Positions 10,224 to 21,239 of a DNA stretch of 64,000 nucleotides are shown here, one piece after another. The stretch comes from Selaginella moellendorffii (Eukaryota; Streptophyta; Lycopodiopsida; Selaginellales; Selaginellaceae), in the NCBI RefSeq assembly GCF_000143415.4, contig NW_003314302.1, positions 1,057,820 through 1,121,819 of the forward strand. The letters run 5' to 3'. The notes below the pieces were generated by a model, which worked only from the letters and a program-made list of their open reading frames with translations, was not told the origin of the DNA and made no database searches. The first letter of the stretch is position 1. Every line of letters begins with the position of its first letter. The position numbers were made by a program, and so were the translations under genes.

Positions 10224-11600
10224 TGGTGACCACATGAAGGCTTATAAGCTCAACAGCCTTTCCAGTTCAAAAATCCTTCACAGTCGTGATGTGATCTTTG
10301 ATGAGCCTCGGACTTATCCTACTCCCAGTCTTCCCACAGCCATCGAGCCCCCAGTCAAGCGTCAACAGTTTGAGGCAATTAACAGTGATGGAGCACTTGT
10401 AGCACTATTCGGCATTGGAAATGGAACTCCACTCTTACTACTGGACACCAGCGGCATCCAGGCACAGGTGATGCAGCCTCGGGAGTGCATGACCTTGCTA
10501 AGGCAGGAATAGGGGAGTTAGGCTTAGGTGGGAGTACTTCGCATCCTCAACCTCACAGATCTACCAAACTCCACAAGCTCAAGCTAGGGAGCATGCCCAG
10601 ATTGATCCTAGCAACTCCGATGCTTTTTACTATCCTTCTGCTCTTCCAACATTAAAGCAAACCATCCTCAAGCTTCCTCCCCAGTTTTTCAACTACTCTT
10701 CTCCGAAGGGCAAGATATTCTAGCCCCCAAGAATTTGCATGAAAGCTTTCTCCAGTCCAAAGTGATAGCAGCGACAGGCAGCTGCAAATTTGGAGTACTC
10801 ATCCCTGATGGAGAATGATACTTCAGAGCTTGTTGATTTACCAAGTTAGGAACCAATCAAGATGATGTGAATTTTTCACATGGACAGTAGTGTTGTCAAA
10901 TATAAGGCCAGATTAGTAAGAAAAGGTTATTCTCAGATTACAATGAAATGTTCTCTCTAGTTGTGAAGATGCCTCCATCTGCATGCTACTTAATCTTGCT
11001 GCCCAAGAGCATTCAAAGTGGAGCAGCTTGATGTCACTACACCATTTCTCTATAGCAATTTCAATGAGGAAGTTTATGTTCTTCAGCCAGAAGGATATAT
11101 TGTCCCAGGCCAGGAGCGCCAGGAGTGCTTAAGAAGGCTTTATATGGACTGAAGCAATCTCCAAGGCAGTGGTATACCAAGACGATTAGTTATCTCCTTT
11201 CAATTGGCTTTCTTTAACACTTCAAGTGACACAAATGTCTATTTAGGCAAGTTAAAGGTTTGATTTGCTCTATATGTGGATGACTGTCTCCTCTTTGGTC
11301 CCACAAGAAAAATGTCATAGCAGTTTAAATGTGAGCTTCAAGCACGCTTCAAGATGGTGGATCTCAGCCTTGCTTGTTTTTGCTTAGTCATTAAGATCTC
11401 AGGTAATGCAGCTCAATTCAGCATTAAGATTTCAGCATAAGGATATAGAGGAGATCCTTGCTAAGTTTGCATTAGCCAAGTTGAAGCCCATGGAAGCTAC
11501 ACTTCATCTCAGCATGACACAAGCACCTCAAACACTTGAAAAACATGCATAGTAGTCTAGTGTATTTTATGGTGTCTATACATCTATACCTAGTGGTTGC
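10224..11600 (+). mobile_element. Decayed Copia retrotransposon internal fragment
   Basis: The first recognisable piece (from about 10237) is the Copia KAYKLNS-SSKILHSRDVIFDE block between integrase and reverse transcriptase. Further on come KYKARLVRKGYSQ (about 10899), the [15 protein letters not shown] block (about 11130-11175) and scattered reverse transcriptase blocks. All are broken by stops and frame changes. No intact ORF remains. It abuts the 5' end of the PPR gene and has replaced that gene's original upstream sequence. Confidence 0.75.
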
Positions 11601-12225
11601 AGAAAGGTGCCTTGTGCCACATGGCTCGCCCATGTGGAGAGACATGAGTTTTCACTAATTCATTATATTATACAAAAGGTTGATTTTAATTATTTTGAAT
11701 GGGGATTAATTGACTAGTCAACTGTGATTATTGATTAGCCGTAAAAGTATTAAATAGTCAATTGGTTCACAAACTTTTTTTGATTGATGTCAAAAAAGTA
11801 TTTGTAAATTTCTCCACAAACATTCAATAAGTTTATTCTTGAACATGAAGAAGAATGTTTAAAACATTACATGCTTCAATGTAATACTCAGAAATTTTAG
11901 CAAAATGTACCTTAATTCATTTTGGAAAACCATCATAGTTAAACATTTAATGCTAAGCTCCTTTGCAAGAAGCAAGATAAGGAAGTGGACAATACAAGCA
12001 AGTTGGGCAACATGGGATCATGCCCAATTAGGTACCATTATTCAACTGTGCTAGAATTGCTAAATGCCATTGTTCAATTGCTAGAATTTAATTGTTCTTA
12101 ACTTGCATTTTAGGGCACAAATTAAGTTTTTGTACGGAGGGTGGTCAGTCTCCCGGCCAAACACAGTCACGACCAACAATGCATATGCATTTCCATTGTA
12201 CAATTTCACCTTTCGTTAGATGGTA
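11601..12225 (+). repeat. Remnant LTR of the TGCCACGTGG Copia family, interrupted by AT-rich filler
   Basis: At about 11628 there is TGTGCCACATGGCTCGCCCA, matching the LTR start of the Copia elements at 29.4-29.9 kb. At about 12207 there is TTTCACCTTTCGTTAGATGG followed by a degenerate primer-binding site (TGGTATTGGAGCAATG). The intervening 500 bases or so are AT-rich and not recognised; they probably include an insertion. No genes are seen. Confidence 0.5.
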
Positions 12226-13700
12226 TTGGAGCAATGCCTAGAGAGCAAGAAGAATTTGAAACCGTGGGATCAGGGCAACACTTGGTAGGGTGAATCAGGG
12301 CCATATGGGACGACTAAGAACCTGGACCTAAACTTGAACGACTGGGATTGGGTGTTGGCACCCATGGCAGCCACTGTTCCTACAAATCTGCCTCCAAATC
12401 CACCACCTCAAATCCGACTGTGCACCAAATCTCTTCAACATCCCATTGCATTTTTCTATAGAAGCAGTTTCATGCACTGGTGATGGCTGAAGGGGACAAC
12501 CTCAAAGATCATCTTGCTACTGTGCAAACAATCCTAGATGATCTGAAGGATGGGGAAGCAAATATAGAGGATGAAGAAGAAGCAGAGTTGGTGCTCGTCA
12601 CCCTTCCTCCATCCTTTATGCTTGCTCCCACATCCTTAAGATCATTTAGGATTGTTTGCACAGCAGCAAGATGATCCTTGAGGTCGTCCTCCAGCCATCA
12701 CCAGTGCATGAAGCTGCTTCCATAGAAAAATGTGATGGGATGTTGAAGGGATTTGGTAAGTCTGTTTCATGGCCTCCCATGCTTCCTTTGCACCCTTGCA
12801 CCAATGCAATGGAATTCTTGCCCCTCCAGCACTGCGTGGAATTTGCCCAAAGCTCTCTGGTCCTTGCGATACTTGGCAGTTTCATAGATGACTACAGTCG
12901 TCACACTATGATCTACCCTATGGCTCGCAAATCCCAATCGTTACACTACTTCCAGACTGGGAGAAACACAAACTGGGAAAATGCTCAAGCGATTGATAAG
13001 TGATGGTGGAGGCGAATTCACTTCCAATGCTTTCAACCAGCTGTGTGAGAAAGGTGGGATTGTGCGAGAACTTACAACGCGAGAGACTCCACAACAGAAT
13101 GGCGTAGCTGAGCACAAGAATCGCACGCTAGTGGAGAGTGCTCGGGCAATGCTACTTTCCAGTGGTTTAAGCTTCTGGTTTCACGCTGTCTTGACGGCGA
13201 ACAACCGGCTCCCCACCTCTGCGCTCGCTGGCATCACTCCTGAAGACCTACAGTTACGCATCTGAGAATATTCGGGTGTGAGCGCGCAAGAAATTGGACC
13301 CCAAGAGCCAGCAAGATCCAGAGAATCCTTGATCTCGGGCTACAGCCTCGATCACAAAGCCTATCGCCTCTGGAATCCAATCACGAAGCAGGAGATCCTG
13401 AGCAGAGATTTGGTTTTCAACGAGAATTCGTTTCTTCCTTCCACATCCAGACCTACCTTGACTGAAGAAAATGACGTTCAAGCGGAACAAGATCAGTTGA
13501 TTGTCTGCACGATCACTGTGCCGCTTCAAACAGTCCCTATGCATCAACCCATGCCCGCTTCTATTCCAACACCACCAATGCTGCTACCTCCTCCAAATCC
13601 TCCACGCAGATTGATCCGCATAAGGCGGGTTATTGAGCGTCTCATCGAGACAATGGTCTCATCTCGTGCAGCTAAAACTCTGTATCAATTAAAAACCTAG
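12226..13700 (+). mobile_element. Rearranged copy of the Copia element family seen at 25-29.5 kb
   Basis: After the primer-binding site, pieces of the same Copia polyprotein appear in sense: gag (MAEGDNLKDHLATVQTILDDLKDG, from 12483), integrase (IDDYSRHTMIYPMARKSQ; RETPQQNGVAEHKNRT) and the integrase tail with the KAYRLWNPITKQEILSRD block. Between 12626 and about 12885 the gag sequence is in antisense, so the copy carries a fold-back rearrangement. Frames are repeatedly broken; it is not functional. The sense part ends in a Pro-rich linker near 13690, before reverse transcriptase. Confidence 0.8.
12434..12750. repeat. Fold-back inverted repeat inside the Copia copy
   Basis: Arm 1 (about 12434-12560) and arm 2 (about 12626-12750) are imperfect reverse complements: arm 1 has GAAGCAGTTTCATGCACTGG and arm 2 CCAGTGCATGAAGCTGCTTC. 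They are separated by about 65 bases. A transcript could form a long hairpin. Confidence 0.8.
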
Positions 13701-14262
13701 GCTCAAGGGATTCTGACCTTAAACCAAAGGCTGCATCGGAGCCATAGATTAAATCATGCACAGCATATAGTATATGTTAGCAGTTAGAATTGCTAACCTT
13801 TCAAAAGGGGGAATCCAAATTGTGGATCCCTATTTCCATTCCATCATTTTTTTTATCAATACATAGCATTCTTTTTCTCGTGCTTCTTCTCAGCCCTTGG
13901 AGATGCAAGCCCTTTTCTCTTTTGTTTTCTTACTAACAATAGATTTCCAGCAAAGAGGAGTTTTCACACCTCTTCATTTGGCAACCACGGCTTTTGAATT
14001 CCCCTTCAAGTTTACAAATTCTTCCGTTCTTTCTCCATTCTCTGTGCGTAGATAGCAAGAATGATCAAGCAATCTACCCAACTCGCCAAAATTCACTACC
14101 CAATTCACCACCCAATTCGCCCAAATTCAACAAGCAAATGCCACCACCAACATGGATCAACGGCGTCCAAGCGGTTGCCACCCAACGCAGTAGAGGCAGA
14201 CGCTTCCCAAAGGAGATCTTTGAAGAATCTGAAAGCTCTCTCTCAAGATCTCCGAGTCTAAT
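13701..14262 (+). other. Unrecognised decayed sequence left of the Gypsy element
   Basis: Bases 13701-13990 hold no ORF; a TGTTAG-type LTR-like start with GTTAGCA/TGCTAAC repeats lies near 13776. From 13994 a plus-strand frame (Ser/Pro/Asn-rich, with PPPTWINGVQAVATQ) runs into the retroelement and is interrupted by it. The same frame continues on the far side at 19899 if the element and one target-site copy are removed. Origin is unknown; an older repeat or a decayed gene are both possible. Confidence 0.45.
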
Positions 14263-14667
14263 TGTCAGGAATCCCCCAATTCTTGCCATATTCCTGACTC
14301 TCGCCGGATTCCTGACCTGCAGACCACATTCCTAACTCTCGAGACACTTCCCTATTCCTGACTCTCAAGACATTCCTAACTCTCGAGACACTTCCCTATT
14401 CCTGACTCTCAAGACACTTCCCGATTCCTAAGTCTTGAGCCACATTCCTGATATTGATGTGGCGCCTCCTCGACCTCAGCTATATTTAGGCCGTCCTCGA
14501 TCCAAGAGTGGTGGAGCTTCATCAACTTATAGTATATATAGGTTAGCCTTGTTCCATTTCTCCACAATCTGAATCAACACCAGTCTAAGGCCTCTTCTTT
14601 GTTTTCACTAGCTTTTTATCTTTGTCTTTAGCATTTTCCAGTCTTGATCTTGTTGGGGGTCTTGACA
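14263..14667 (+). repeat. 5' LTR of the chromodomain Gypsy element
   Basis: TG...CA ends, 405 bases, and almost the same sequence as 19494-19898. It contains several short CCTGACTCTCAAGACA-type tandem units and a TATATATAGG box near 14534 that may be the promoter. Confidence 0.93.
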
Positions 14668-14764
14668 GTTTGATTCAGATTGTGGTTTTTGCTTTTCTTT
14701 TAGCTCGCTTTGATTCTTTGATTGCCTTTGTCTTTTTCCCCCTTTCTTTTCTTTCTTCTTGCCA

Positions 14765-15736
14765 ATGGAGTCTCCAAGCCATCCTGATTTCTTTGCCGAA
14801 GTCCTTGCAAAAATCCAGTTTGAGAATACCGAGCTGAAGGCGACCCTTCTTCGCATGCAGCAGGAGCTTGCTTCACTTTCGGCTCAAGGATCTAGCAAAG
14901 TTCCTGAACCGAAGGTGAGTTTCCCGGCAAAATTTTCAGGCAAGCGTTCGGAGCTTCGTGGATTTTTGAACCAAATGGAGCTGATCTTTGCACTTCAACA
15001 TCAGCGGTACCCCACTCCCGAGTCTCAAATCGGCGCGATTGGGACGTTGCTCGAGGGTGCAGCTTTGTCATGGTTTTCTCCTCTTCTGGAGAAGAGCATG
15101 AAAGGGGTCGTGGTTCCGGAGCTGATGGATCTTCAATTGTTCAAAGAGAAGCTTGAAGCATGTTTTGGCGAGACGGATCGGGTTCGGGCTGCTACCACAA
15201 AGATGAGACGTCTCTCTCAGGGGTCTCGTCCTGCCTCGATCTACGCTGCAGAGTTCCAACTCCTTGCCTTGGACACTTAGTGGGATGAGCGAGCCTTGAT
15301 TGACCAATTTCGTTTCGGCCTCAACAACGGTGTCAAGGATTTGTTGCTCACCATGGAGGATCCCAAGGACCTGTCGGACGCCATCAACAAAGCTGTTCGA
15401 TGTGACAATCATCTCTTTGAACGTCGTTAGGAAAGTCGCCGCGCCGCTGTTTTTCCGTCCCAGACTCAGGAATCCCAGCTTGAGTCTTCGGGGCATAGTC
15501 CTGAGCCTACTGCTTCGGTCCCAATGGATATTTCTGGTACTCCCCGACTCATTAGAGGGAAGTTGAGTCCTGCTGAGAAGCAACGTCGAATATCTCATAA
15601 TCTTTGCCTCTACTGTGCTGATCCTAATCACAAAGCAGCTGTGTGTCCCAAGAAGCCTCCCCGATTGCTCGAGTTCACTTTGCCTCAAAGTCCACCTCTG
15701 TTGCAGTCGGGAAACGACCCTGTCCAAACAAAGTAG
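14765..15736 (+). pseudogene. gag of the Gypsy element, two nonsense codons
   Basis: The frame opens at ATG 14765 (MESPSHPDFFAEVL) and contains a coiled-coil-like start, a retrotransposon gag (capsid-like) region (FSGKRSELRGFLNQMELIF) and a zinc knuckle, CLYCADPNHKAAVC, near 15606-15647. TAG codons at 15278-15280 and 15428-15430 interrupt it in the same frame. The 3' end overlaps the pol frame by about 90 bases, in the -1 frame relation, so Gag-Pol may have been made by frameshifting. This copy could not make full Gag. Confidence 0.85.
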
Positions 15737-18700
15737 GAGCTGTCTGTTTGGACTCCCTGAATAAAAATCACTTTTCTTCCTTATCAAGCTCCTCACCACC
15801 TTTCATCAAAGCCACCACCAATTCCCGCAACTTCCGCGTCCCATGTCTCCTTTCTTTCACCGGACAATTAGGACTCAAGGCTTTGGCGCTACTGGACTCG
15901 GGTGCAACTTCCTGCTTCATGGACACGGACTTTGCTGCCCGACATCACGTTCCTCTTTCTCCTACCATACGGGATCTGAGGGTTGAAGGCATCGGCAGGC
16001 ATTTTGTGTCTCCATCTTCTGGACTTAGGGAAACGTTGCCCGTTCGAGTACACATTGGGTCCACTGTCACCGATATCGCCTTCAACATCATCAACAGCAA
16101 GTCCTCCTCTATGGTGCTCGGTCTTCCTTGGTTCCAACTACATCAGCCTCAGATTTGTTGGAAGGACTTACAGCTCATCTCTCCCACATCACCATCTCCC
16201 ACGGCTTCCCCTGCTGTTTATCGAGTCCGAATCAGGAAAAGTTCCCTAAACTCAAATCGGGGTTCTGTTCCTGACTCTACGAAGTTTTCACCCTCTTCTT
16301 TTCCCTCTCTTCCATCTTACACTGGACAGTATCCTCGTCTCATCATTCCATTTAGTCATACACCTCCTCCTATCTCCACAATCACTATGCAAGAACTCCT
16401 TCATGAAGAACCTATTTTCCTTTTTGCTTTGCATGTTTTTCCTGTCAGTCTTCCTGAGAAGTATCATGATTTTGGGGATGTGTTTGACAAGAAAAAAGCT
16501 AGTGTATTGCCTACTCATCGGCCTTATGACTGTCCTATTGATTTACAGGAAGGAGTGTCGCCTCCGTGGGGGCCTATCTACGGGTTATCCCCGTCCGAGC
16601 TTAAGGCCCTCAAAGAGTACGTGGATGAGAACCTTGCCTCAGGGTTCATTCAGCATTCGCAGTCCCCAGCTGGAGCGCCTGTCTTCTTTGTCAAGAAGAA
16701 GGATGGGAGTTTGCGGCTAGTCATCGATTACCGAGGTTTGAACAATGTGACTATTCAGAACCGTTATCCGCTGCCCCTGATCTCAGACCTGTTGGAACGC
16801 CTCGACGGTGCCCGCTTCTTCACCAAGATTGACCTCTGTGGCGCATACAACCTGATCCGGATCCGGCCTGGTGATGAATGGAAGATTGCGTTCCGAACCC
16901 GCTATGGCCACTTCGAGTACACTGTCATGCCATTTGGCTTGACAAATGCTCCAGCAGTTTTCCAACACATGGCGAACGACGTCTTTCGGGAGTTTCTTGA
17001 TCAGATGGTGATCGTCTACCTCGATGACATCCTCATCTACTCAAGAACTCAGGAGGAGCACAACGAACATGTACGCAAGGTGCTAGCAAAGCTACAAGAA
17101 CACGGCCTATACGCAAAGCTTGAGAAATGTTCCTTCGATCAGCAGTCTGTGGAGTTCCTTGGGTACATTGTCACTCCTGAGGGTATCACGATGGATCCTG
17201 CCAAAGTCAAGACTATTCTCGAGTGGGAGCCTCCACAATCAATGTCGGACGTTCAGGTTTTCCTTGGCTTTGCCAACTTCTACCCCAAATTCATTAATCA
17301 CTACTCTAACATTGTCCTTCCTCTCATGCATCTCACTCGCAAGGATGTTCCCTTCTCTTGGTCTACTGCTGCCCAGCACGCCTTCGACACTCTCAAGGCA
17401 GCCTTTAGTTCTGCTCCCGTTTTGATCCATGCTGATTCCTCACAACCTTTCTTCATCGAGGCTGACGCCTCCAACTTTGCCATCGGTGTTGTGCTGTCTC
17501 AACTCGGAGCGGATCAAGAACTTCATCCGGTCGCTTTCCATTCTCGGAAATTCCAGTCTGCGGAGATCAATTACGAAATCCACGACAAGGAGCTCCTTGC
17601 CATCGTGGATTCCTTTGGAGAGTGGCGCCGTTTCTTGGAGGGGGCGGGCCATCAAACAACAGTCTGGACGGATCACAAAAATCTCGAGTACTTTGCCACT
17701 TCTCGAGTTTTAAGCCGTCGTCAAGCAAGGTGGGCACAATTCCTGAGTCGGTTTGACTTTGTTATCAAGTACAGACCTGGAAAGCTTCAAGGTCTTCCTG
17801 ATGCTCTTTCAAGGCGCTCCTATCTCAGTCTCAGGCCTGGTAATCCTGCCTTCGATCAACAGGATCAAATTATCCTCGGTCCTAATCGGCTTCAAGTTAT
17901 GGCAATTTCCCTGGCCCCTCAGGACTCCTCCTTGATGGATGCCATCAGAAACGATCTTCAATCCGATGATCTCGCCAGCGACATTTTCCCCCATCTTCAG
18001 GCTGGACACCCTGTGACTCCCGACTGCCGGCGATTTGACGAGTTCGAGTTCTTAGATGGCTTATTATACCATGGGGAGCAGCTTTACGTTCCTGAAGGTG
18101 ATGCTCGAAGGTTGGTCCTAATGGCATGCCACGATAGCCCGACTGCTGGTCACTTCGGCATTGCGAAAACCTATGAGCTAGTTGCACGGGACTTTTGGTG
18201 GCCTCACATGGACGACTACATCAAAGCTTTTGTTACCTCCTGTGACACTTGCGCCCGGAATAAAGTACCTCGCCACCTTCCTTCAGATTTGCTTCGTTCC
18301 CTTCCAGTCCCTTCAGGTCCTTGGGAATCCATCTCCATGGATTTCTTGAGTGATCTTCCGAGTTCTAGAGGCTTCAACAGCATTTTAGTCGTGGTGGATC
18401 GCTTCACAAAGATGGCGCACTTCTTGCCATGTACCAAGGAGTTTTCGGGCGAGGACATGGCAAAACTGGTATTCAGGGAAATTTTCCGACTTCATGGGAT
18501 TCCTACAGATGTGGTTTTGGATCGGGGGCCTCAGTTCATCTCTCATTTCTGGCAACGGTTTTTGCAGCTGCTTGGAGTGAAGGCCAACCTCTCTTCGGCG
18601 TATCATCCTCAAATTGATGGGCAGTCCGAGCAAACGATTCAGACGTTGGAACAATTCTTGAGGTGCTTTATCAACTATCATCAGGATAACTGGTTCGATA

Positions 18701-19482
18701 TCCTTCCCCTTGCTGAGTTCTCCTATAACAACTCTATTCACTCCTCTCTTCGAATTTCCCCCTTCTTTGCAAACTCTGGCCGAAATCCCCGATTCAATCT
18801 CTCACTTCTTTCTCCATCCGAATCCTCTCATTCAAATCCCCGCTCTAAGGCATTTGTCTCCAACCTCCAAGAAATCCACAACTCCATCTCCTTCCACCTC
18901 CATCGTGCTCAGGAATCTCACAAAACATTTGCCAATGCCCATCGTCAGGATTGTCCCCCTTACAATATCGGGGATAAAGTTTGGCTCCTCAGGCAAAATA
19001 TCTCCACCACCAGGCCCTGTCCAAAACTTGATTTCAAACGCCTCGGTCCTTTCCCTATCACTGTCATCATTAATCCTGTCACTTATCGCCTTGCACTTCC
19101 CTCCTCATATCAAATTCACCCCGTTTTTCATTCCTCTCTCCTTGAGCCTTATATTCCCAGTCCTATTCCCAATCGGGTCATTCCTCCACCTCCACCAGTG
19201 CAGCTCGAGGATGGGTCTGAGTACGAGGTTCAGGACATCCTTGATTCCAAGATTTCACGGTCTAAACTCTACTATCTGGTTGACTGGAAGGGTTACGGGC
19301 CTGAAGAACGCACTTGGGAACCTGCGGACAACCTGATTCATTCTCCTGACCTTGTTCAGGACTTCCACCGCCGCTATCCTAGTCGTCCCAGTCCTCATTC
19401 TTTTTCTCCATCTCCCATCCCTCACCGCTCATCTCATCCTCCTCGTCGTTCTCATTCACATTCTCGTTCCACTCGTTCTTGA
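15643..19482 (+). CDS. pol polyprotein of the Gypsy element (protease, RT, RNase H, integrase, chromodomain)
   Basis: An open frame of 1279 codons without stops. In order: an aspartic protease motif LLDSGATSCF near 15890; reverse transcriptase with the YLDDILIYS active site near 17017; RNase H with an EADAS block near 17459; an integrase HHCC zinc finger (H...H, CDTCARNK) near 18140-18260 followed by the catalytic core (MDFLSDLP, VLDRGPQFIS, near 18337 and 18516); and a C-terminal chromodomain (YEVQDILDSK, YYLVDWKGYG, TWEPADNL) near 19219-19335. The chromodomain places it among chromoviruses, which target heterochromatin. The listed start is only the first Met of the frame; expression likely depends on upstream gag. 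Confidence 0.95.
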   Translation: MSQEASPIARVHFASKSTSVAVGKRPCPNKVGAVCLDSLNKNHFSSLSSSSPPFIKATTNSRNFRVPCLLSFTGQLGLKALALLDSGATSCFMDTDFAARHHVPLSPTIRDLRVEGIGRHFVSPSSGLRETLPVRVHIGSTVTDIAFNIINSKSSSMVLGLPWFQLHQPQICWKDLQLISPTSPSPTASPAVYRVRIRKSSLNSNRGSVPDSTKFSPSSFPSLPSYTGQYPRLIIPFSHTPPPISTITMQELLHEEPIFLFALHVFPVSLPEKYHDFGDVFDKKKASVLPTHRPYDCPIDLQEGVSPPWGPIYGLSPSELKALKEYVDENLASGFIQHSQSPAGAPVFFVKKKDGSLRLVIDYRGLNNVTIQNRYPLPLISDLLERLDGARFFTKIDLCGAYNLIRIRPGDEWKIAFRTRYGHFEYTVMPFGLTNAPAVFQHMANDVFREFLDQMVIVYLDDILIYSRTQEEHNEHVRKVLAKLQEHGLYAKLEKCSFDQQSVEFLGYIVTPEGITMDPAKVKTILEWEPPQSMSDVQVFLGFANFYPKFINHYSNIVLPLMHLTRKDVPFSWSTAAQHAFDTLKAAFSSAPVLIHADSSQPFFIEADASNFAIGVVLSQLGADQELHPVAFHSRKFQSAEINYEIHDKELLAIVDSFGEWRRFLEGAGHQTTVWTDHKNLEYFATSRVLSRRQARWAQFLSRFDFVIKYRPGKLQGLPDALSRRSYLSLRPGNPAFDQQDQIILGPNRLQVMAISLAPQDSSLMDAIRNDLQSDDLASDIFPHLQAGHPVTPDCRRFDEFEFLDGLLYHGEQLYVPEGDARRLVLMACHDSPTAGHFGIAKTYELVARDFWWPHMDDYIKAFVTSCDTCARNKVPRHLPSDLLRSLPVPSGPWESISMDFLSDLPSSRGFNSILVVVDRFTKMAHFLPCTKEFSGEDMAKLVFREIFRLHGIPTDVVLDRGPQFISHFWQRFLQLLGVKANLSSAYHPQIDGQSEQTIQTLEQFLRCFINYHQDNWFDILPLAEFSYNNSIHSSLRISPFFANSGRNPRFNLSLLSPSESSHSNPRSKAFVSNLQEIHNSISFHLHRAQESHKTFANAHRQDCPPYNIGDKVWLLRQNISTTRPCPKLDFKRLGPFPITVIINPVTYRLALPSSYQIHPVFHSSLLEPYIPSPIPNRVIPPPPPVQLEDGSEYEVQDILDSKISRSKLYYLVDWKGYGPEERTWEPADNLIHSPDLVQDFHRRYPSRPSPHSFSPSPIPHRSSHPPRRSHSHSRSTRS

Positions 19483-19493
19483 GGAGGGGGTGC

Positions 19494-19898
19494 TGTCAGG
19501 AATCCCCCAATTCTTGCCATATTCCTGACTCTCGCTGGATTCTTGACCTGCAGACCACATTCCTGACTCTCAAGACACTTCCTTATTCCTGACTCTCAAG
19601 ACATTCCTAACTCTCGAGACACTTCCCTATTCCTGACTCTCAAGACACTTCCCGATTCCTAAGTCTTGAGCCACATTCCTGATATTGATGTGGCGCCTCC
19701 TCGACCTCAGCTATATTTAAGCCGTCCTTGATCCAAGAGTGGTGGAGCTTCATCAACCTATAGTATATATAGGTTAGCCTTGTTCCATTTCTCCACAATC
19801 TGAATCAACACCAGTCTAAGGCCTCTTCTTTGTTTTCACTAGCTTTTTCTCTTTGTCTTTAGCATTTTCCAGTCTTGATCTTGTTGGGGGTCTTGACA
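19494..19898 (+). repeat. 3' LTR of the chromodomain Gypsy element
   Basis: Same 405-base unit as 14263-14667, preceded by a purine-rich tract and followed by CCAAT, the changed target-site copy. Confidence 0.93.
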
Positions 19899-21180
19899 CC
19901 AATCACCAACAAAGACCACCAACAGCCCTCTTTGACAAGAAACTCCAATTTACCAGCACCTTCATCAGCACATGCCTTTAGCAGCTTCATTGGCGAACTC
20001 CATCTTCGAGCACAAGACCACCCACTCCAAGCTCGAGACCTCAACCAGCGCACTTGACACAAACCGACACCACTGCCGAAACGAACCCATCTTTCGTGCA
20101 GTCGTCAATCCTAGTGCTCCAACACAATTCCAATTCCTGCGCCCACTCCAAATACCAAAGCACATCCTCAAAACCTACACCAATGAAGAACCCATCACTC
20201 TGTTACCCGGTATTGGAGAACTCGTCGAGGGACAACTTGACAACGCACCACCAATTTTTCAACAACCCCTCTGACAGAGTCAGCAGCTCAGCACTGAAAC
20301 AACAGTCCGAACTTGGTTCGAAATCAACATGTTCTCTGCAACAACTCTCACCAATCACGCCATCACCCAATCCAGACTCAAATAACTAGATGACATTATC
20401 GAAGAAATCATTCCAAACAAACAAGAATATCCAAAACTCTTCATCGAACTCCATCTCAGCACCAGCAAGTGGAAGACCAGTCTGCATATGGCACCAGCAC
20501 ACTCGACCAACACAACTCGGCTGAACACAACCCAACCCAACACACACTACCGTCGATATTTGCACTGAAAAGAAAGAACAAGCTCACAACGACTTTATCG
20601 ACAATTGGCCCACCAACAGTCTTCCCGAAGTTCTGCCCGAACTGCATGATTGACTGCAGACACAAATCTGACACCGACAACCAGTAGAAGAATGCATATA
20701 TCCAAAACCACGAAGAACATCCAGCAAGTTGGAAGAAGACCAACAATAGCTTATCTAACGTTTAGATAGAGATTTGAAGAATTTAGAAACAAAGAGAAGT
20801 TAAATCAAGTTGTTAGACCCTCCAAGAGAGAGAATTACATCCAACACAAATTATTACTGCGACCTAACTCCGACAAATTAGTATCGGACATCTGCGAAGA
20901 ATACAACAACTACACAACACCACCGGACACACCACCGGCAGGACCCTCGACGACACCCACTGAAGTGCCCAAGCCTGAATCAACACCCTCGACAGCACCC
21001 ACCAAAGTGCCCGAGCCTGAATCAACACCCTCGATAGCACCCACTGAAGTGCCCGAGCCCGACCGAACATTTGAGCAGTCAACACAGACTACGCCTAAGC
21101 AACAAAACATTTTTCAAGCAGCATACAACCACTTCAAAGGTACATTCACCAACCCCATCTACAGTGACGACGAACGATGA
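19899..21180 (+). other. Unrecognised decayed coding-like region right of the Gypsy element, with 42-base tandem repeats
   Basis: This continues the frame broken at 14262, then breaks down into several short frames. Recognisable composition: Thr/Pro/Gln/Asn-rich, a CPNCMIDC motif near 20640, and three units of a 42-base repeat at 20956-21063 coding for PTEVPKPESTPSTA-like 14-residue blocks. The last frame ends at 21178 with NPIYSDDER. I do not recognise the family; a non-coding decayed gag-like repeat is as likely as a host gene remnant. Confidence 0.4.
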
Positions 21181-21239
21181 AGTTTCCCACCCAGCTTCAG
21201 ACCAGCACTATTTTCACCATACCGACCGATCTTCACAAC

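Larger units (their letters stand above)
14258..19903 (+). mobile_element. Ty3/Gypsy chromovirus-type LTR retrotransposon, nearly complete
   Basis: Two 405-base LTRs (14263-14667 and 19494-19898) begin TGTCAGGAAT and end TCTTGACA, and differ at few positions. The flanking target site is CTAAT on the left and CCAAT on the right, a 5-bp duplication with one later change. A purine tract (GAGGAGGGGG) precedes the 3' LTR. The internal part encodes gag, then protease, reverse transcriptase, RNase H, integrase and a C-terminal chromodomain, the order of Ty3/Gypsy chromoviruses. Two nonsense codons in gag make it non-autonomous. It inserted into an already existing decayed frame. High LTR similarity points to a fairly recent insertion. 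Confidence 0.95.

Noticed and set aside
10234-10512. 92-codon frame starting MKAYKLNS taken as a small gene
   Set aside because: Its first 25 residues match the Copia block KAYRLWNPITKQEILSRD, so it is a retroelement remnant.
20956-21063. CRISPR-like short repeats
   Set aside because: The 42-base units are directly adjacent without spacers and code in frame, so this is a coding tandem repeat in a plant genome.
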